A stretch of 16,323 nucleotides of DNA from SICV01 sp038045265 (GTDB taxonomy: Archaea > Nanobdellota > Nanobdellia > Pacearchaeales > GW2011-AR1), in NCBI GenBank assembly GCA_038045265.1, contig JBBSYL010000005.1:1-16323 (forward strand). The letters run 5' to 3'. The first letter of the stretch is position 1, and each line of letters begins with the position of its first letter. Below, one piece after another: positions 5,948-11,546 of the stretch. The notes below the pieces were generated by a model. It was not told the origin of the DNA and searched no databases. It saw only the letters and a program-made list of their open reading frames with translations. Position numbers and translations under genes: made by a program.

Positions 5948-6694
5948 CTATTTAAGTTTTGCAAATAGAGGTCTGTGATCGGACCCTGGGAGATCAAGCA
6001 TTTCTCCACCAACTACTTCTAAATTCTTAACAAAAACATAGTCTAGACAAGATCTAAGTCTTATACCCATTCTTTTAAGTGTTGTAGATATAGAATGAAA
6101 TCTATCTTTAGGATAGCTATGAGAGACATCACATGACCAGGCTAGGTTAGGAAATACATTTGTCCAATCTTTTCCTAAAACTTTTACCAACTTATTTTTC
6201 TGGATGTTTCTAAGAAAAGCAGGAGCGAAAGTATTGAAATCTCCACAAATAACCTCATAATCTGAAGGATTCTGTTCTAAAAATTCCTTTAGATAAGTTA
6301 ATTGTTTGAATCTATGACTTAGTCCACCTTCCCAGGCTAAATGTGCATTACTTACACGTAAAGATTTTCCATTATAATTAAATAAAGTTACTTGGGTTGC
6401 ACGCTGATATTCTTTACCTTCTGCCTTAGGCAAAAGAATAAGTTCTAGATTTCTAAATTTCAACTTTGAAGTATTCCACAAGGTAGCTAAGTTGCCCGCT
6501 TTTCCTGTATGAGAATAACGTATATCCCAATTAGGAAGAGATGCAAGAAGTTCATTAAGATGTTTCTCAAATGGCAAATCTGCTTCCTGAAGACAGATAG
6601 TATCTGCTCCTCTATCAATTAATCTTCCAATATTTTCTATTATATTCTCTTTATAGTGTCCATGAAGGATATTGTAAGTTGCAAGATTAATCAT
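5948..6694 (-). CDS. Endonuclease/exonuclease/phosphatase (EEP) superfamily protein
   Basis: The 248-residue protein shows the full EEP (DNase I-like) motif set in order: TYNILHG at residues 6-12 (Asn8), CLQE at 34-37 (metal-binding Glu37), NAHL at 116-119 (His118), GDFN at 151-154 (Asp152 and Asn154), LDYVFV at 217-222 (Asp218) and SDHRPL at 238-243 (Asp239/His240). All catalytic residues are present, so it is probably an active metal-dependent phosphodiesterase. Substrate could be DNA, RNA or a phosphorylated small molecule. No signal peptide. AGGGAG at 6705-6710 lies upstream of the ATG. It faces away from the AbiE operon and lies inside the candidate element, so a defence role is possible but unproven. 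Confidence 0.88.
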   Translation of the reverse strand: MINLATYNILHGHYKENIIENIGRLIDRGADTICLQEADLPFEKHLNELLASLPNWDIRYSHTGKAGNLATLWNTSKLKFRNLELILLPKAEGKEYQRATQVTLFNYNGKSLRVSNAHLAWEGGLSHRFKQLTYLKEFLEQNPSDYEVICGDFNTFAPAFLRNIQKNKLVKVLGKDWTNVFPNLAWSCDVSHSYPKDRFHSISTTLKRMGIRLRSCLDYVFVKNLEVVGGEMLDLPGSDHRPLFAKLK

Positions 6695-6705
6695 AGTAAA
6701 TGAAC

Positions 6706-6731
6706 TCCCTCGCCGTGCACACCCTGGGCAG
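6706..6731 (-). other. GC-rich block in the leader of the EEP gene
   Basis: Between the EEP start codon and its likely TATA box (TTTTTATA on the minus strand, 6778-6785) there is a 26-base stretch far richer in G and C than the surrounding intergenic DNA, containing CTGCCCAGGG and GTGCAC. In AT-rich genomes such islands often mark structured RNA. Here it would lie in a roughly 60-nt 5' leader. No defined riboswitch class recognised. The rest of 6695-6875 holds no ORF that I would support. Confidence 0.3.
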
Positions 6732-6875
6732 AAACTATTTTGTTTGACAAATTCATAAAAAGCTTAAAATCTAAAGGTATAAAAATTCAATGGTTGTTGT
6801 CTTTTTAATAGTAAAAATAAAGTTATAAGGTAATAGCCTCTTTTTCCTGGGGGTTTAATCAAGAACTTCCAACGC

Positions 6876-6897
6876 ATCCATTCCATCTCGAGAATAC
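6876..6897. repeat. Left copy of 22-bp direct repeat bracketing the AbiE/WYL operon
   Basis: Begins ATCCATTCCATCTCGA and continues GAATAC. The copy at 9254-9275 differs by a single base (G to C at the seventeenth position). The left copy lies 84 bp before the first start codon; the right copy begins 4 bp after the last stop codon of the operon. Confidence 0.8.
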
Positions 6898-6920
6898 CAA
6901 TTGTGTATAAATAACAAGAT

Positions 6921-6963
6921 TTATAAAGATGTATCTATTATACAGATAGTGTATAATTTATAC
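6921..6963 (+). promoter_or_regulatory. Promoter and probable operator of the AbiE operon
   Basis: TTATAAA at 6921-6927 is the likely TATA box, predicting a start near 6950. Overlapping that start are two inverted repeats: TATCT (6932-6936) with AGATA (6944-6948), and GTATAA with TTATAC (6951-6963, one-base centre). Known AbiEi antitoxins bind inverted repeats in their own promoter and repress it, so this is the natural autoregulation site. Binding is inferred. Confidence 0.5.
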
Positions 6964-6980
6964 TCCAATTACGTCATAAA

Positions 6981-7532
6981 ATGAAAAAACAAAATAAAGA
7001 ACAGATTATGAGAAAAACCAAAATAATGGGTCTTTCACAGCGAGAAGTGGAAGTTATAGCTTGGCTTGAATTTTATCAGAAATATTTTTTTAAGTCTAAT
7101 GAAATTAAACAATTTTTTAGCAATAAAAATACTCTTTACAGAGGTATACAAAAACTACTTGCTAAAAATAGAATAATTAAGCTTAATCAAAATAAATACT
7201 ACCTTGTACCGATAAAAGCTAAGTCTGGAGCATGGACGGAACATGATTTTATAGTTATAGATGAAATATGTAATTCTGAAGAGTACTATATTGGAGGATG
7301 GAGTGCAGTCAATTATTGGAGACTTACTGACCAAATACCTTCTTGGATAGATGTATTTACAACAAATAGAAAAGGAAGAAAAATAATACTCAACAATAGA
7401 ATTATATTCCATCAGCTTAGAAAAATAGATAAATCCAAATATATTATAAAAAAGATAAAGGAACATGAATTTAAAATATTAAATAAAAGAGAAACTAAAA
7501 AATGGCTGAAATTAAGAGAATACCTGTTATAG
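6981..7532 (+). CDS. abiEi: AbiEi-like antitoxin (winged-helix transcriptional repressor)
   Basis: The 183-residue basic protein has an N-terminal winged helix at about residues 18-76 (LSQREVEVIAWLEF, then TLYRGIQKLLAKNRIIKL and the wing NQNKYYLVP), followed by an AbiEi C-terminal domain (EYYIGGWSAVNYWRLTDQIP, then VFTTNRKGRK). In type IV AbiE systems this protein represses its own operon and counters the AbiEii toxin without stable binding. It is shorter than many AbiEi proteins and ends soon after the FKILNKRE segment, so the usual C-terminal part is reduced. It overlaps abiEii by 31 bp, which supports the pairing. An alternative ATG lies at residue 10. Confidence 0.82.
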   Translation: MKKQNKEQIMRKTKIMGLSQREVEVIAWLEFYQKYFFKSNEIKQFFSNKNTLYRGIQKLLAKNRIIKLNQNKYYLVPIKAKSGAWTEHDFIVIDEICNSEEYYIGGWSAVNYWRLTDQIPSWIDVFTTNRKGRKIILNNRIIFHQLRKIDKSKYIIKKIKEHEFKILNKRETKKWLKLREYLL

Positions 7533-8293
7533 AATTTGAAGAGATACTATCAAGAACTAAGTTTAATAGGTCTAAGCTTACTAAAGATTATTTTCTAACT
7601 TTAATTCTTTATCTGATTAAAGATATTGAGGGTATTTATTTCAAAGGTGGAACTGCTCTAAATAAAATTTTCTTAAATCACTCAAGACTATCTGAAGATA
7701 TCGATTTTACTTTAACGAGAGATGTTTCTGAGGTTAAAAAAGAGATAATTAATATTATTGAAAAATCTGGCTTGTCAGACAAAATAAGTGAAGATAAAAA
7801 TGTAGATGGTTTTTTGAGATTAGTCATACATTATACTGGATTTGATGGTGAAAAGGAAAGTGTTTTCATTGATTTGAATAAAAGAGGAAAGCTACTTATT
7901 CCATCAGAAGTGCATGAAGTCAGTCACTTCTACTCACCATTTATTCCAGATTTCTCTATTAAAACTGTTGCTAAAGAAGAATTGATTGCTGAGAAAGTGG
8001 CTGCATCAATTGGAAGGAACAAACCTAGAGACCATTTTGATGTTTACCAAATAATTAATTCACATATGCCTATAAATATGAAAATGGTTAAGAAGAAATG
8101 TGCAGATTCAGGGGATGCGTTTTCTATTATCAAAATGTTCAATAAAGCTCAAACTCTAAAGAATAGATGGGATAAAGATATGGCTGCATTGCTTGCTGAG
8201 CCTATATCCTTCCAAGAAGTCATCCAATTCTTAGCTAAATACTTTAAGCTCAAAGAGGAAAAAGAAGCTATTAAGAAGAAAAATGAAAAATAA
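7502..8293 (+). CDS. abiEii: AbiEii nucleotidyltransferase toxin
   Basis: The 263-residue protein carries the AbiEii/DUF1814 motifs. The nucleotidyltransferase signature is near residues 48-72: KGGTALNK, then RLSEDIDFTL, with the metal-binding Asp pair. The middle motif VFIDLNKRGK supplies the third acidic residue. The C-terminal motif ELIAEKVAASIGRNKPRDHFD is near residues 159-180. All expected catalytic residues are present, so it looks active. Bacterial relatives (AbiEii, MenT) modify tRNA by adding nucleotides and arrest growth, often on phage infection. It overlaps the antitoxin upstream (31 bp) and the WYL gene downstream (11 bp). Confidence 0.93.
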   Translation: MAEIKRIPVIEFEEILSRTKFNRSKLTKDYFLTLILYLIKDIEGIYFKGGTALNKIFLNHSRLSEDIDFTLTRDVSEVKKEIINIIEKSGLSDKISEDKNVDGFLRLVIHYTGFDGEKESVFIDLNKRGKLLIPSEVHEVSHFYSPFIPDFSIKTVAKEELIAEKVAASIGRNKPRDHFDVYQIINSHMPINMKMVKKKCADSGDAFSIIKMFNKAQTLKNRWDKDMAALLAEPISFQEVIQFLAKYFKLKEEKEAIKKKNEK

Positions 8294-8795
8294 TAATATA
8301 ACTTTCAATAAAGAAGAAATATACGCAGTCTATAAAATTATTAAAGATTATGAGGAAGATACTTCTGAAGAGGATGAAGAGTACTATGATGATTACTATG
8401 ATACTTATGAAAAACCGATAAAAAGAAATGTTATAAAAGCAATTTTAAGCAAGATTAATCTTTCATTGCCGAAAGAGAAAAAAGAAGAGATAGATAAAGA
8501 ATTACTAAGAAGAAAATATCACACATTTAATAATGATATTGATGAGAAAGTTTATAGAATAATTGAAAGAGCATTTTCAGAATTGAAAACAGCCGAAATA
8601 AAATATTTTAATATGGAAAATGCAGAGTTTAGCAAGAGAAAGTTAGATATTTACTATAAGTCCAAGAAATACACTATTGGCTATTGTCATTTAAGAAAAG
8701 AAATAAGAAACTTTAGAACAAGCAGAATAGCTTCTGCCAAATTAACTAATGATACTTATCAAATACCAGCAGATTTTGATAAAAATGACTATTAG
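8283..8795 (+). CDS. WYL-domain protein without DNA-binding domain
   Basis: The 170-residue protein has an acidic N-terminal region (DYEEDTSEEDEEYYDDYYDTYE, residues about 21-42 in part) and a Lys/Glu-rich helical middle. The C-terminal 75 residues match the WYL fold: AEIKYFNMENAEFSKRKL, then YTIGYCHLRKEIRNFRTSRI and a final YQIPADFD. The GYCHLR...RNFR..RI pattern is the strongest hallmark; the WYL triad itself reads YTI. WYL domains bind nucleic acid or nucleotide ligands and regulate defence systems (BrxR, CapW, Cas accessory proteins). Here the usual helix-turn-helix is absent. The 11-bp overlap with abiEii places it in the operon. Confidence 0.75.
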   Translation: MKNNNITFNKEEIYAVYKIIKDYEEDTSEEDEEYYDDYYDTYEKPIKRNVIKAILSKINLSLPKEKKEEIDKELLRRKYHTFNNDIDEKVYRIIERAFSELKTAEIKYFNMENAEFSKRKLDIYYKSKKYTIGYCHLRKEIRNFRTSRIASAKLTNDTYQIPADFDKNDY

Positions 8796-8997
8796 TACTA
8801 TGGAAATCTGTAAAAACTGTCATAATGAATTTGATTCAGGTATTTGGGTATCTCCTAAATTCAAGGATGAAAAAGTATTATTATTTTGTTCGGATAAATG
8901 TAAAAATAAATATATCAAGATTAGACTTAGAAGAATAAAAATAGAGTATCCAAAGTACTACAAAAAGTTAATGAAGAAAGATGGAAACAAAAAATAA
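8785..8997 (+). CDS. Small zinc-finger protein (CxxC...CxxxC)
   Basis: From the ATG at 8785 the product is 70 residues. It has CKNC at residues 9-12 and CSDKC at 35-39, separated by 22 residues with FDSGIWVSPKFKDEKVLLF, an arrangement like TRASH/MYM-type treble-clef zinc fingers. A strongly basic helix (KNKYIKIRLRRIKIEYPKYYKKLMKK) follows and could bind nucleic acid. An ATG at 8800, 4 bp after the WYL stop, is an equally good start, giving 65 residues. It overlaps the next gene by 17 bp. Role in the AbiE cassette unknown. Confidence 0.6.
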   Translation: MTISTMEICKNCHNEFDSGIWVSPKFKDEKVLLFCSDKCKNKYIKIRLRRIKIEYPKYYKKLMKKDGNKK

Positions 8998-9250
8998 ACA
9001 AAAAGCAAGTGTGCATCATCTAGCCAGCTGGTATTTTGGAAATTTTTGTGCGATGAAATATGGTCATGGTAGAGAATGCGATGATAAACTACATGAAATA
9101 GCAAAAAAGCTTGAAGATATAGGTATTGAAGAAATGACACATAAAGAATTTTATATAATTGCAAGAGAAAATTTAACCTGCAAACCAATCAAAAGAAAGT
9201 TTGATGATTGTCCAATCTGCAAGGCAATGGATATAAGGCATAGACACTAA
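8981..9250 (+). CDS. Small Cys/His-rich protein, last gene of the AbiE cassette
   Basis: The 89-residue protein has HHLASWYFGNFC at residues 12-23, KYGHGREC at 26-33, a helical middle, a lone Cys at 67 (ENLTCKP) and a closing CPIC at 77-80 followed by a His-rich tail (DIRHRH). The Cys/His spacing suggests one or two metal sites. I do not recognise the family. It starts inside the preceding gene (17-bp overlap), so it is co-translated with it, and its stop is 4 bp before the right copy of the 22-bp repeat. Confidence 0.6.
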   Translation: METKNKQKASVHHLASWYFGNFCAMKYGHGRECDDKLHEIAKKLEDIGIEEMTHKEFYIIARENLTCKPIKRKFDDCPICKAMDIRHRH

Positions 9251-9253
9251 TAT

Positions 9254-9275
9254 ATCCATTCCATCTCGACAATAC
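9254..9275. repeat. Right copy of 22-bp direct repeat
   Basis: ATCCATTCCATCTCGA followed by CAATAC; one mismatch to 6876-6897. A TATA-like TTATAAA follows at 9276-9282, so, as with the left copy, the repeat sits just upstream of a potential promoter. Confidence 0.8.
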
Positions 9276-9364
9276 TTATAAATCCGAATAGTCTAAACAT
9301 AATTATAAAGTAAAAAGTTAAAATCACACATCACGCCATGATGCCAAAGATAAGATGTCTTTAG
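9276..9364 (+). other. Non-coding gap between the 22-bp repeat and the right att-like copy
   Basis: No supportable ORF. Two TATA-like boxes (TTATAAA at 9276-9282 and AATTATAAAG near 9300-9310) could drive a short RNA. Two small hairpins follow: ATCA/TGAT around CGCCA near 9329-9342, and AAAGA/TCTTT around a 7-nt loop near 9346-9362. A T-rich stretch at 9373-9382 could end such a transcript. Weak evidence only. Confidence 0.25.
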
Positions 9365-9415
9365 TCCCTGCATTTATTTTTCTTAGTATTTTAGTGCGAT
9401 GTGAAAATTTAATTA
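9365..9415 (+). repeat. Right copy of 51-bp att-like duplication
   Basis: TCCCTGCATT at 9365-9374 equals the tRNA-Leu 3' end plus two bases, and 9375-9415 continues to align without gaps to 5195-5235. No other part of a tRNA is present here, so it is a 3'-end fragment and not a second gene. Confidence 0.7.
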
Positions 9416-9423
9416 GTAGTATA

Positions 9424-9434
9424 ATAAATAATAA
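9424..9434 (+). promoter_or_regulatory. TATA box for the HEPN-like gene
   Basis: The AT-only stretch TAATAAATAATAAAT is centred about 28 bp before the ATG at 9459, fitting a leaderless transcript. Confidence 0.4.
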
Positions 9435-9458
9435 ATACAGAGATAGTTAATCAAAATA

Positions 9459-9779
9459 ATGACTGAAAAAGATAAACTTGAAAATTTTATGAAAGACATA
9501 AAAGAGGCTAATGAAAGGAAAGATATAAGAAAAACCATACTTCTTTTAGGAATTTATTCCGAATATATAGTAAATGAATTATTAAAGTTAAAATTTGGAT
9601 ATTGTTTAGATAAAGGGGCTCCTGCAGAATATAAAATAAAAATATTAAGAGCTACTAAAATAATAGAGGAAAGCGAGTACAAAGTACTATTAGTTTTAAA
9701 TGGTGTAAGGAATCGCTATGCCCCTGATTTAGAAATAGACTTGTCTAAAATAAAAGGAAAAATGAGGGGATTGAAATAA
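9459..9779 (+). CDS. HEPN-like domain protein, probably truncated by a frameshift
   Basis: The 106-residue all-helical product has LLGIYSEYIVNELLKLKFG, then IKILRATKIIEESEYKVLL and NGVRNRYAPDLEID. The last motif resembles the RNxxxH of HEPN RNases, but the His position is Pro (RNRYAP), so catalytic activity is doubtful. Downstream in the minus-one frame, a reading frame open from 9749 runs on to 10051 and looks like the missing C-terminal half, suggesting a frameshift in the run of five A at 9758-9762. HEPN proteins often form toxins with nucleotidyltransferase antitoxins. The HEPN call is by eye; a non-catalytic DUF4145-like helical protein is an alternative. Confidence 0.5.
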   Translation: MTEKDKLENFMKDIKEANERKDIRKTILLLGIYSEYIVNELLKLKFGYCLDKGAPAEYKIKILRATKIIEESEYKVLLVLNGVRNRYAPDLEIDLSKIKGKMRGLK

Positions 9780-10051
9780 ATTGGAAATTTGAGAATCCTG
9801 AAAAAATAAATCTTTCAGCTTTAAACGAGTTTATGGATTTAAATCCTATTTTAAAGTTTCAGGGAGCTTGTATTACAAAGATAACTTATTTATTAAAGAA
9901 AATTGCGGAATTAAAAGGAGAGAAAGATTACCCAAACAGAGGAATTATCATATTCTTTTCAAAAGATTTTTATGAGGGGTTTTTGAGAAAAGACAGAAAA
10001 GCCACGAATGAGACAAAAACATTAAATGAAGAGAAAAGCCAAAGGGATTAG
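9749..10051 (+). pseudogene. Probable C-terminal part of the HEPN-like gene in a shifted frame
   Basis: The frame is open from 9749 (after a stop at 9746-9748) but has no ATG before 9833 (MDLNPILKFQGAC). The codons before that Met read INWKFENPEKINLSALNEF, a protein-like sequence that would be wasted if translation began at 9833. Joining the two frames near 9758-9762 would give a protein of about 200 residues. Either a mutation or sequencing error broke the gene, or ribosomes slip at the A run. The end overlaps the convergent RHH gene by 4 bp. Confidence 0.5.
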
Positions 10052-10299
10052 ACAAAACCTTTTTTCTCTAATCTCTTCAATCTATCTTCCAATTCCTTAA
10101 TCTTATCCTGCATTCCTTTATTATTCTGATTGTAATTTTTATCCATAGAAGAAACGAAATCCGATAAGTAGGCATTGAATAATGTAGATACTTTCCCCCC
10201 AAACATTTCAAGTTTATTTTTTGCCTTATCTAGCAATTCCCCATCTACGGTTATATTTACCCTTATTTTCTTCTTATCTTTCTTTACCTTTATAGTCAT
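10048..10299 (-). CDS. Ribbon-helix-helix-like DNA-binding protein, possible antitoxin
   Basis: The 83-residue protein has a basic start, a strand KIRVNITVDGELLDKAKNKL leading into two helices (residues about 11-50, ending LFNAYLSDFV) as in MetJ/Arc-type RHH proteins, and a coiled coil (MQDKIKELEDRLKRLEKKG) at the C-terminus. RHH dimers bind operators with the paired strand. Its ATG overlaps the end of the upstream GNAT gene by 4 bp, so they form one unit. RHH antitoxins of GNAT toxins (TacA/AtaR class) show this partnership, although there the RHH gene is usually first. Confidence 0.62.
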   Translation of the reverse strand: MTIKVKKDKKKIRVNITVDGELLDKAKNKLEMFGGKVSTLFNAYLSDFVSSMDKNYNQNNKGMQDKIKELEDRLKRLEKKGFV

Positions 10300-10685
10300 T
10301 TTATCACCTTAACCATATAATTCATTGTTTTCTTGAAACCAAGTTTTTCAAATATACGAAGATTTTCATCAGAGGTTATTAAAGAGACGTATTTTGGTTT
10401 AATTTCCTTTAATAAACAATTAACCAATTTTTTAGCAATTTGCTTTTTTCTGTAATTTTTGAGGACATATATGTTTTCAAGCCAAAATTTTTTATTATCT
10501 TTTTTTAGTTGGGCATAGCCAATAATTTCTTCTGTAGACTCTGCGACAAATATAAATTTGACAGACTTTCTAAATTCCGATACAGATTGTACTTCCCACC
10601 AAGGTTTCTCTTTATTAGCCACAATATCCAATTTATTGAGTTGACTTGCATCTTTAGGAATCGCTTTTCTTATTAATATTACCAT
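10296..10685 (-). CDS. GNAT-family N-acetyltransferase, possible toxin
   Basis: From the ATG at 10685 (MVILIRKAIPKDASQL) the product is 129 residues. It shows the GNAT order: the N-terminal strand-helix IRKAIPKDASQLNKL, strand FIFVAESTEEIIGYAQL, the acetyl-CoA motif region WLENIYVLKNYRKKQIAKKLV, then a strand YVSLITSDENLRIFEKLGF typical of GNAT motif B. The CoA loop RKKQIA departs from the RxxGxG/A consensus, so affinity may differ. The start at 10685 is set by the TATA box at 10707-10714 (26 bp away); a longer upstream reading frame begins before that box. Pairs with the RHH gene. Could be a housekeeping acetyltransferase instead. Confidence 0.75.
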   Translation of the reverse strand: MVILIRKAIPKDASQLNKLDIVANKEKPWWEVQSVSEFRKSVKFIFVAESTEEIIGYAQLKKDNKKFWLENIYVLKNYRKKQIAKKLVNCLLKEIKPKYVSLITSDENLRIFEKLGFKKTMNYMVKVIK

Positions 10686-10706
10686 GCATACTAGTGTGTA
10701 TTTAGG

Positions 10707-10714
10707 TATAAAAA
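10707..10714 (-). promoter_or_regulatory. TATA box for the GNAT-RHH unit
   Basis: TTTTTATA on the minus strand, centred about 26 bp from the ATG at 10685. Back to back with the rpl18e promoter. Confidence 0.55.
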
Positions 10715-10732
10715 TCTTTCTAAGCAAGAAGG

Positions 10733-10740
10733 TTTAAATA
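10733..10740 (+). promoter_or_regulatory. TATA box for the rpl18e-rpl13-rps9 operon
   Basis: TTTAAATA in AAGGTTTAAATACTC, centred about 26 bp before the ATG at 10762, which predicts a leaderless message and supports that start over a TTG at 10747. Confidence 0.65.
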
Positions 10741-10761
10741 CTCATTTTGGAAAACATTAGA

Positions 10762-11142
10762 ATGAAGAAATCATCTTTATCTTTAACAAAGATAAAAAAC
10801 AAGGCGAGAAGGAAAACAAATCCAGAACTATTTGAAACAATATCTTTAGCAAGAAGAAACTTTTCCTGGCTTAAACTTGCACACGTTCTTTCAGGCCCTA
10901 CAAATAAATTTTCATCAATAAATCTTGGAGAAATAGATGAGAAAGCAAAAGAAGGAGACACAATTCTTATCCCAGGAAAAGTTCTATCTTCAGGAGATAT
11001 TTCAAAAAAAGTCAGAATAGTCGCCTTGTCAATATCTTCTTCAGCGAAAGATAAATTAAAGAAAACTAAATCAGAATTCGCAACAATACTTCAAGAAATT
11101 AAAATAAATCCTAAGGCAAATGGATTGAAGGTAATGCAATGA
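10762..11142 (+). CDS. rpl18e: Large-subunit ribosomal protein L18e
   Basis: The 126-residue protein matches archaeal L18e (L15-like fold): NPELFETISLARRNFSWLKLAHVLSGP near residues 21-47, then INLGEIDEKAKEGDTILIPGKVLSSGDI and VRIVALSISSSAKDKL. Residue length is typical (about 120). It binds 23S rRNA of the 50S subunit. In most archaea it directly follows rpoD or a tRNA-Leu; here it restarts after the island with its own promoter. It overlaps rpl13 by 4 bp (ATGA). Confidence 0.95.
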   Translation: MKKSSLSLTKIKNKARRKTNPELFETISLARRNFSWLKLAHVLSGPTNKFSSINLGEIDEKAKEGDTILIPGKVLSSGDISKKVRIVALSISSSAKDKLKKTKSEFATILQEIKINPKANGLKVMQ

Positions 11143-11546
11143 ATAAAGAAAAAATAGTAATTGATGGCACAAATTCCTCTCTAGGAAGACTTGCAAGCTA
11201 TGCAGCAAAGCAGGCCCTTTTAGGTAGAGAAATAGTGATACTCAATTGCGATTCTGTCGCTTTAACAGGAAGAAAAAGAATGATAATTGAAGAATACAAA
11301 TATGTTGTAACTCTTGGAGGTTACGCACAGAAAGGCCCATACTATAGAAAAAGAAATTCTGAAAGATTAGTAAAAAGAACAATTAGAGGAATGCTTAACT
11401 ACAAACAGGGCAGAGGATTAGCTGCATTCAAAAGAATAATGTGTTACAATTTAGTTCCAAAAGAGTATGAATCTGTTAAAGCAATAAAGATTGAGTCTAA
11501 GGCAGTTAAAACAATGACAATGAAGGAGCTTACAAAAGAACTATGA
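11139..11546 (+). CDS. rpl13: Large-subunit ribosomal protein L13
   Basis: The 135-residue protein begins KIVIDGTNSSLGRLASYAAK, a hallmark of L13p/L13Ae, and continues with VILNCDSVALTGRK, KGPYYRKRNSERLVKRTIRG and a C-terminal helix LVPKEYESVKAIKIES. It is an early 50S assembly protein. ATGA overlap on both sides (with rpl18e and rps9) shows tight coupling. Confidence 0.95.
   Translation: MNKEKIVIDGTNSSLGRLASYAAKQALLGREIVILNCDSVALTGRKRMIIEEYKYVVTLGGYAQKGPYYRKRNSERLVKRTIRGMLNYKQGRGLAAFKRIMCYNLVPKEYESVKAIKIESKAVKTMTMKELTKEL

Larger units (their letters stand above)
5185..9374. mobile_element. Candidate degenerate tRNA-Leu-integrated element carrying a defence cassette
   Basis: This is an inferred unit, bounded by the two copies of the tRNA 3' end. 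Inside are the structured intergenic segment, a possible integrase N-terminal fragment, an EEP-fold nuclease-like gene, and the five-gene AbiE/WYL operon. It lies in the gap between rpoD and rpl18e, which are neighbours in most archaea. The repeats are diverged and no intact integrase is present, so the unit, if correct, is old and not self-mobile. The Xer recombinase at 15361-16194 is outside it. Confidence 0.45.

Noticed and set aside
6876..6897. The 22-bp repeat as a fragment of 5S rRNA
   Set aside because: It loosely resembles the archaeal 5S segment around CCCATTCCGAACTCGG, but bases are missing in both copies and the flanks show no rRNA similarity.
9339..9372. C/D box small RNA near the right att-like copy
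   Set aside because: ATGATGC resembles box C but no CUGA box D is present at a suitable distance.
9365..9374. A second tRNA gene
   Set aside because: Only the 3' acceptor strand is present; no T-arm, anticodon arm or D-arm can be drawn upstream.
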